A DNA stretch of 64,000 nt, from the NCBI RefSeq assembly GCF_012932915.1, contig NZ_VCQU01000009.1, forward strand, positions 124,001 to 188,000, given 5' to 3'. Positions 63,118-64,000 of this stretch are shown here, in pieces (the first letter of the stretch is position 1; every line of letters starts with the position of its first letter). The notes under the pieces were generated by a model that did not search any database, had not been told where the DNA came from, and worked only from the letters and a program-made list of their open reading frames with translations. The position numbers and the translations under genes were made by a program. This DNA is from Antrihabitans stalactiti (GTDB taxonomy: Bacteria > Actinomycetota > Actinomycetes > Mycobacteriales > Mycobacteriaceae).

Positions 63118-64000
63118 ACTGCCTTTTTAGCACTCGGGTGTGGCGAGTGCAAGGTCGGGACCGGGTCCACCTCGACGGAATCGCGTGCCATGGCAATCGT
63201 GGCGGCGACCATCACGATCACGGCGATGATGAGGATCGCGGACACGGCGGCGCCGGCACCGAGGTATTCGCCGAGCACGAGGAATCCCAGCGTGGTGGCA
63301 ACGACGGGCTCGGCAACGGTCGATGCGGGCAGCGAAGCCTGTAGCGAACCTGCCTGATACGCGTTCTGCTGCATCACCGTCGCGGTGAGGCCGACGACGA
63401 CGAGGGCGTAGGTCTCCCCCGACGTGAACAGCGCGCCCAGCCCACCACCGGCATGTGCAACGACGCCCTTGGTCAGCACGGCGGCGACGCCGAACAAGGC
63501 GCCTGCGATGACACCGAGAAGCAACGCCCGCCGCGGACCCGGGTTGCGCCGCGCGATCAGCAAGCAGAACGCGACGACCGGCAACCCGACGGCCCCGATG
63601 ATCGCCCAGTGCTCGGCTTCGGCGTGTTCGCGCCCTGGCTTCGGGTCCCCCAGCACGACCAACATCGCGACCGACGTCGTGAGCGCGGCCGCCCACCCCC
63701 ACTCGGCGACGCTGATCCGGCGTTGGCCGGACAACACACCGAGCAGCAAGGCGAACAGCAGCGACGTGACCAGCAGAGGCTGAACCAGCAGGATCGACCC
63801 CTTGCCGAGCGCTGCAGCCTGGAACACGTAGCCGAAGACGCCGACGATCGTGCCGAACCACCAGATGGGCGAACGAGTGAGTGAACCGACGGCACCGAGT
63901 GCACCGAGATCGTCGTCGGGAATCTTCGCGGCGGCACGTTGCCGAACTACCGCGCCCACGGCGATACACAGCGCCGCTATCAGCGCAAAAGCGACAGCCA
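63099..64000 (-). CDS. DMT-superfamily permease, 5' end at window edge
   Basis: About 300 residues are visible. The frame is open to the last base, where a possible NTG start is cut. About nine hydrophobic segments (for example FGYVFQAAALGKGSILLVQ and TLGFLVLGEYLGAGAAVSAI) mark a DMT/EamA-type exporter as seen in actinobacteria. The substrate is unknown. Its last 18 codons contain the groEL CIRCE elements, and its stop at 63099 lies within one of them. Confidence 0.82.
   Translation of the reverse strand, partial: AVAFALIAALCIAVGAVVRQRAAAKIPDDDLGALGAVGSLTRSPIWWFGTIVGVFGYVFQAAALGKGSILLVQPLLVTSLLFALLLGVLSGQRRISVAEWGWAAALTTSVAMLVVLGDPKPGREHAEAEHWAIIGAVGLPVVAFCLLIARRNPGPRRALLLGVIAGALFGVAAVLTKGVVAHAGGGLGALFTSGETYALVVVGLTATVMQQNAYQAGSLQASLPASTVAEPVVATTLGFLVLGEYLGAGAAVSAILIIAVIVMVAATIAMARDSVEVDPVPTLHSPHPSAKKAVGTLEP
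63127..63152. promoter_or_regulatory. CIRCE element, distal
   Basis: TTAGCACTC, 9 bp, then GAGTGCAAG: a full left arm and 7 of 9 in the right arm of the HrcA-binding consensus. It lies upstream of groEL, inside the 3' end of the DMT permease gene. Confidence 0.75.

Overview
This 64 kb window is high-GC chromosomal DNA from a mycolic-acid-containing actinobacterium, most likely a Rhodococcus or Nocardia relative. The basis is the gene content: an HBHA-type heparin-binding adhesin, RamB, isocitrate lyase, GroEL ending in a Gly-Met tail, a usfX/sigF-type sigma locus, 13E12/DUF222-HNH and DUF7373 lipoprotein families, and a trans-acting enoyl reductase homologue. I recognise no rRNA, tRNA, CRISPR array, prophage or transposase.

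From memory of the M. tuberculosis H37Rv map, the backbone follows Rv0440-Rv0475 in reverse: groEL2 (61.3-63.0 kb), a prolyl-oligopeptidase (Rv0457c-like), lpd (Rv0462), a carboxymuconolactone-decarboxylase-like protein (Rv0464c), ramB (Rv0465c), aceA/icl (Rv0467), fadB2 (Rv0468), a TetR/DUF445 divergent pair (Rv0472c/Rv0473), an XRE regulator (Rv0474) and hbhA (Rv0475). Lineage-specific modules sit between these anchors.

Layout. 0-4.7 kb: hbhA end, its XRE regulator, a lipoprotein, DUF445 and TetR. 4.7-12 kb: lipid-like enzymes (HSL esterase, ABC1 kinase, trans-acting enoyl reductase homologue, TetR with a palindromic operator, SDR, methyltransferase) and a PPK2. 12-20.4 kb: PDZ serine protease, adhC, a soluble Ser/Thr kinase, an alkylsulfatase, small proteins and a YbdK ligase. 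20.5-26.3 kb: a DUF222-HNH gene with an SOS box, csbD, the rsbW-sigF operon, and a full-length MetE homologue without its zinc ligands. 26.4-31.1 kb: fadB2, aceA and a PknD-like receptor kinase. 31.1-39.8 kb: a complete amino-sugar catabolic locus (DeoR regulator, ABC permeases and binding protein; divergently SIS deaminase/isomerase, ROK kinase, NagA, PfkB kinase, class II aldolase), best read as N-acetylgalactosamine use. 39.8-45.2 kb: DUF1345, secreted lipase, ramB, fadE5-like. 45.5-51.0 kb: urtABCDE urea transporter plus a GntR regulator, with a GlnR-like box. 51-64 kb: CMD protein, qorB/HxlR redox pair, lpd, nucleotidyltransferase, M19 dipeptidase variant, S9 peptidase, hydrolase flanked by inverted palindromic repeats, second PPK2, PspC, TetR, groEL with two CIRCE elements, and a DMT permease running off the end.

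The strongest points for follow-up are the zinc-ligand-less MetE, the GalNAc-type locus, the SOS box over a DUF222-HNH start, the sigF locus with paired SigF-type promoters and an overlapping short upstream ORF, and the repeated palindromes at gene ends.
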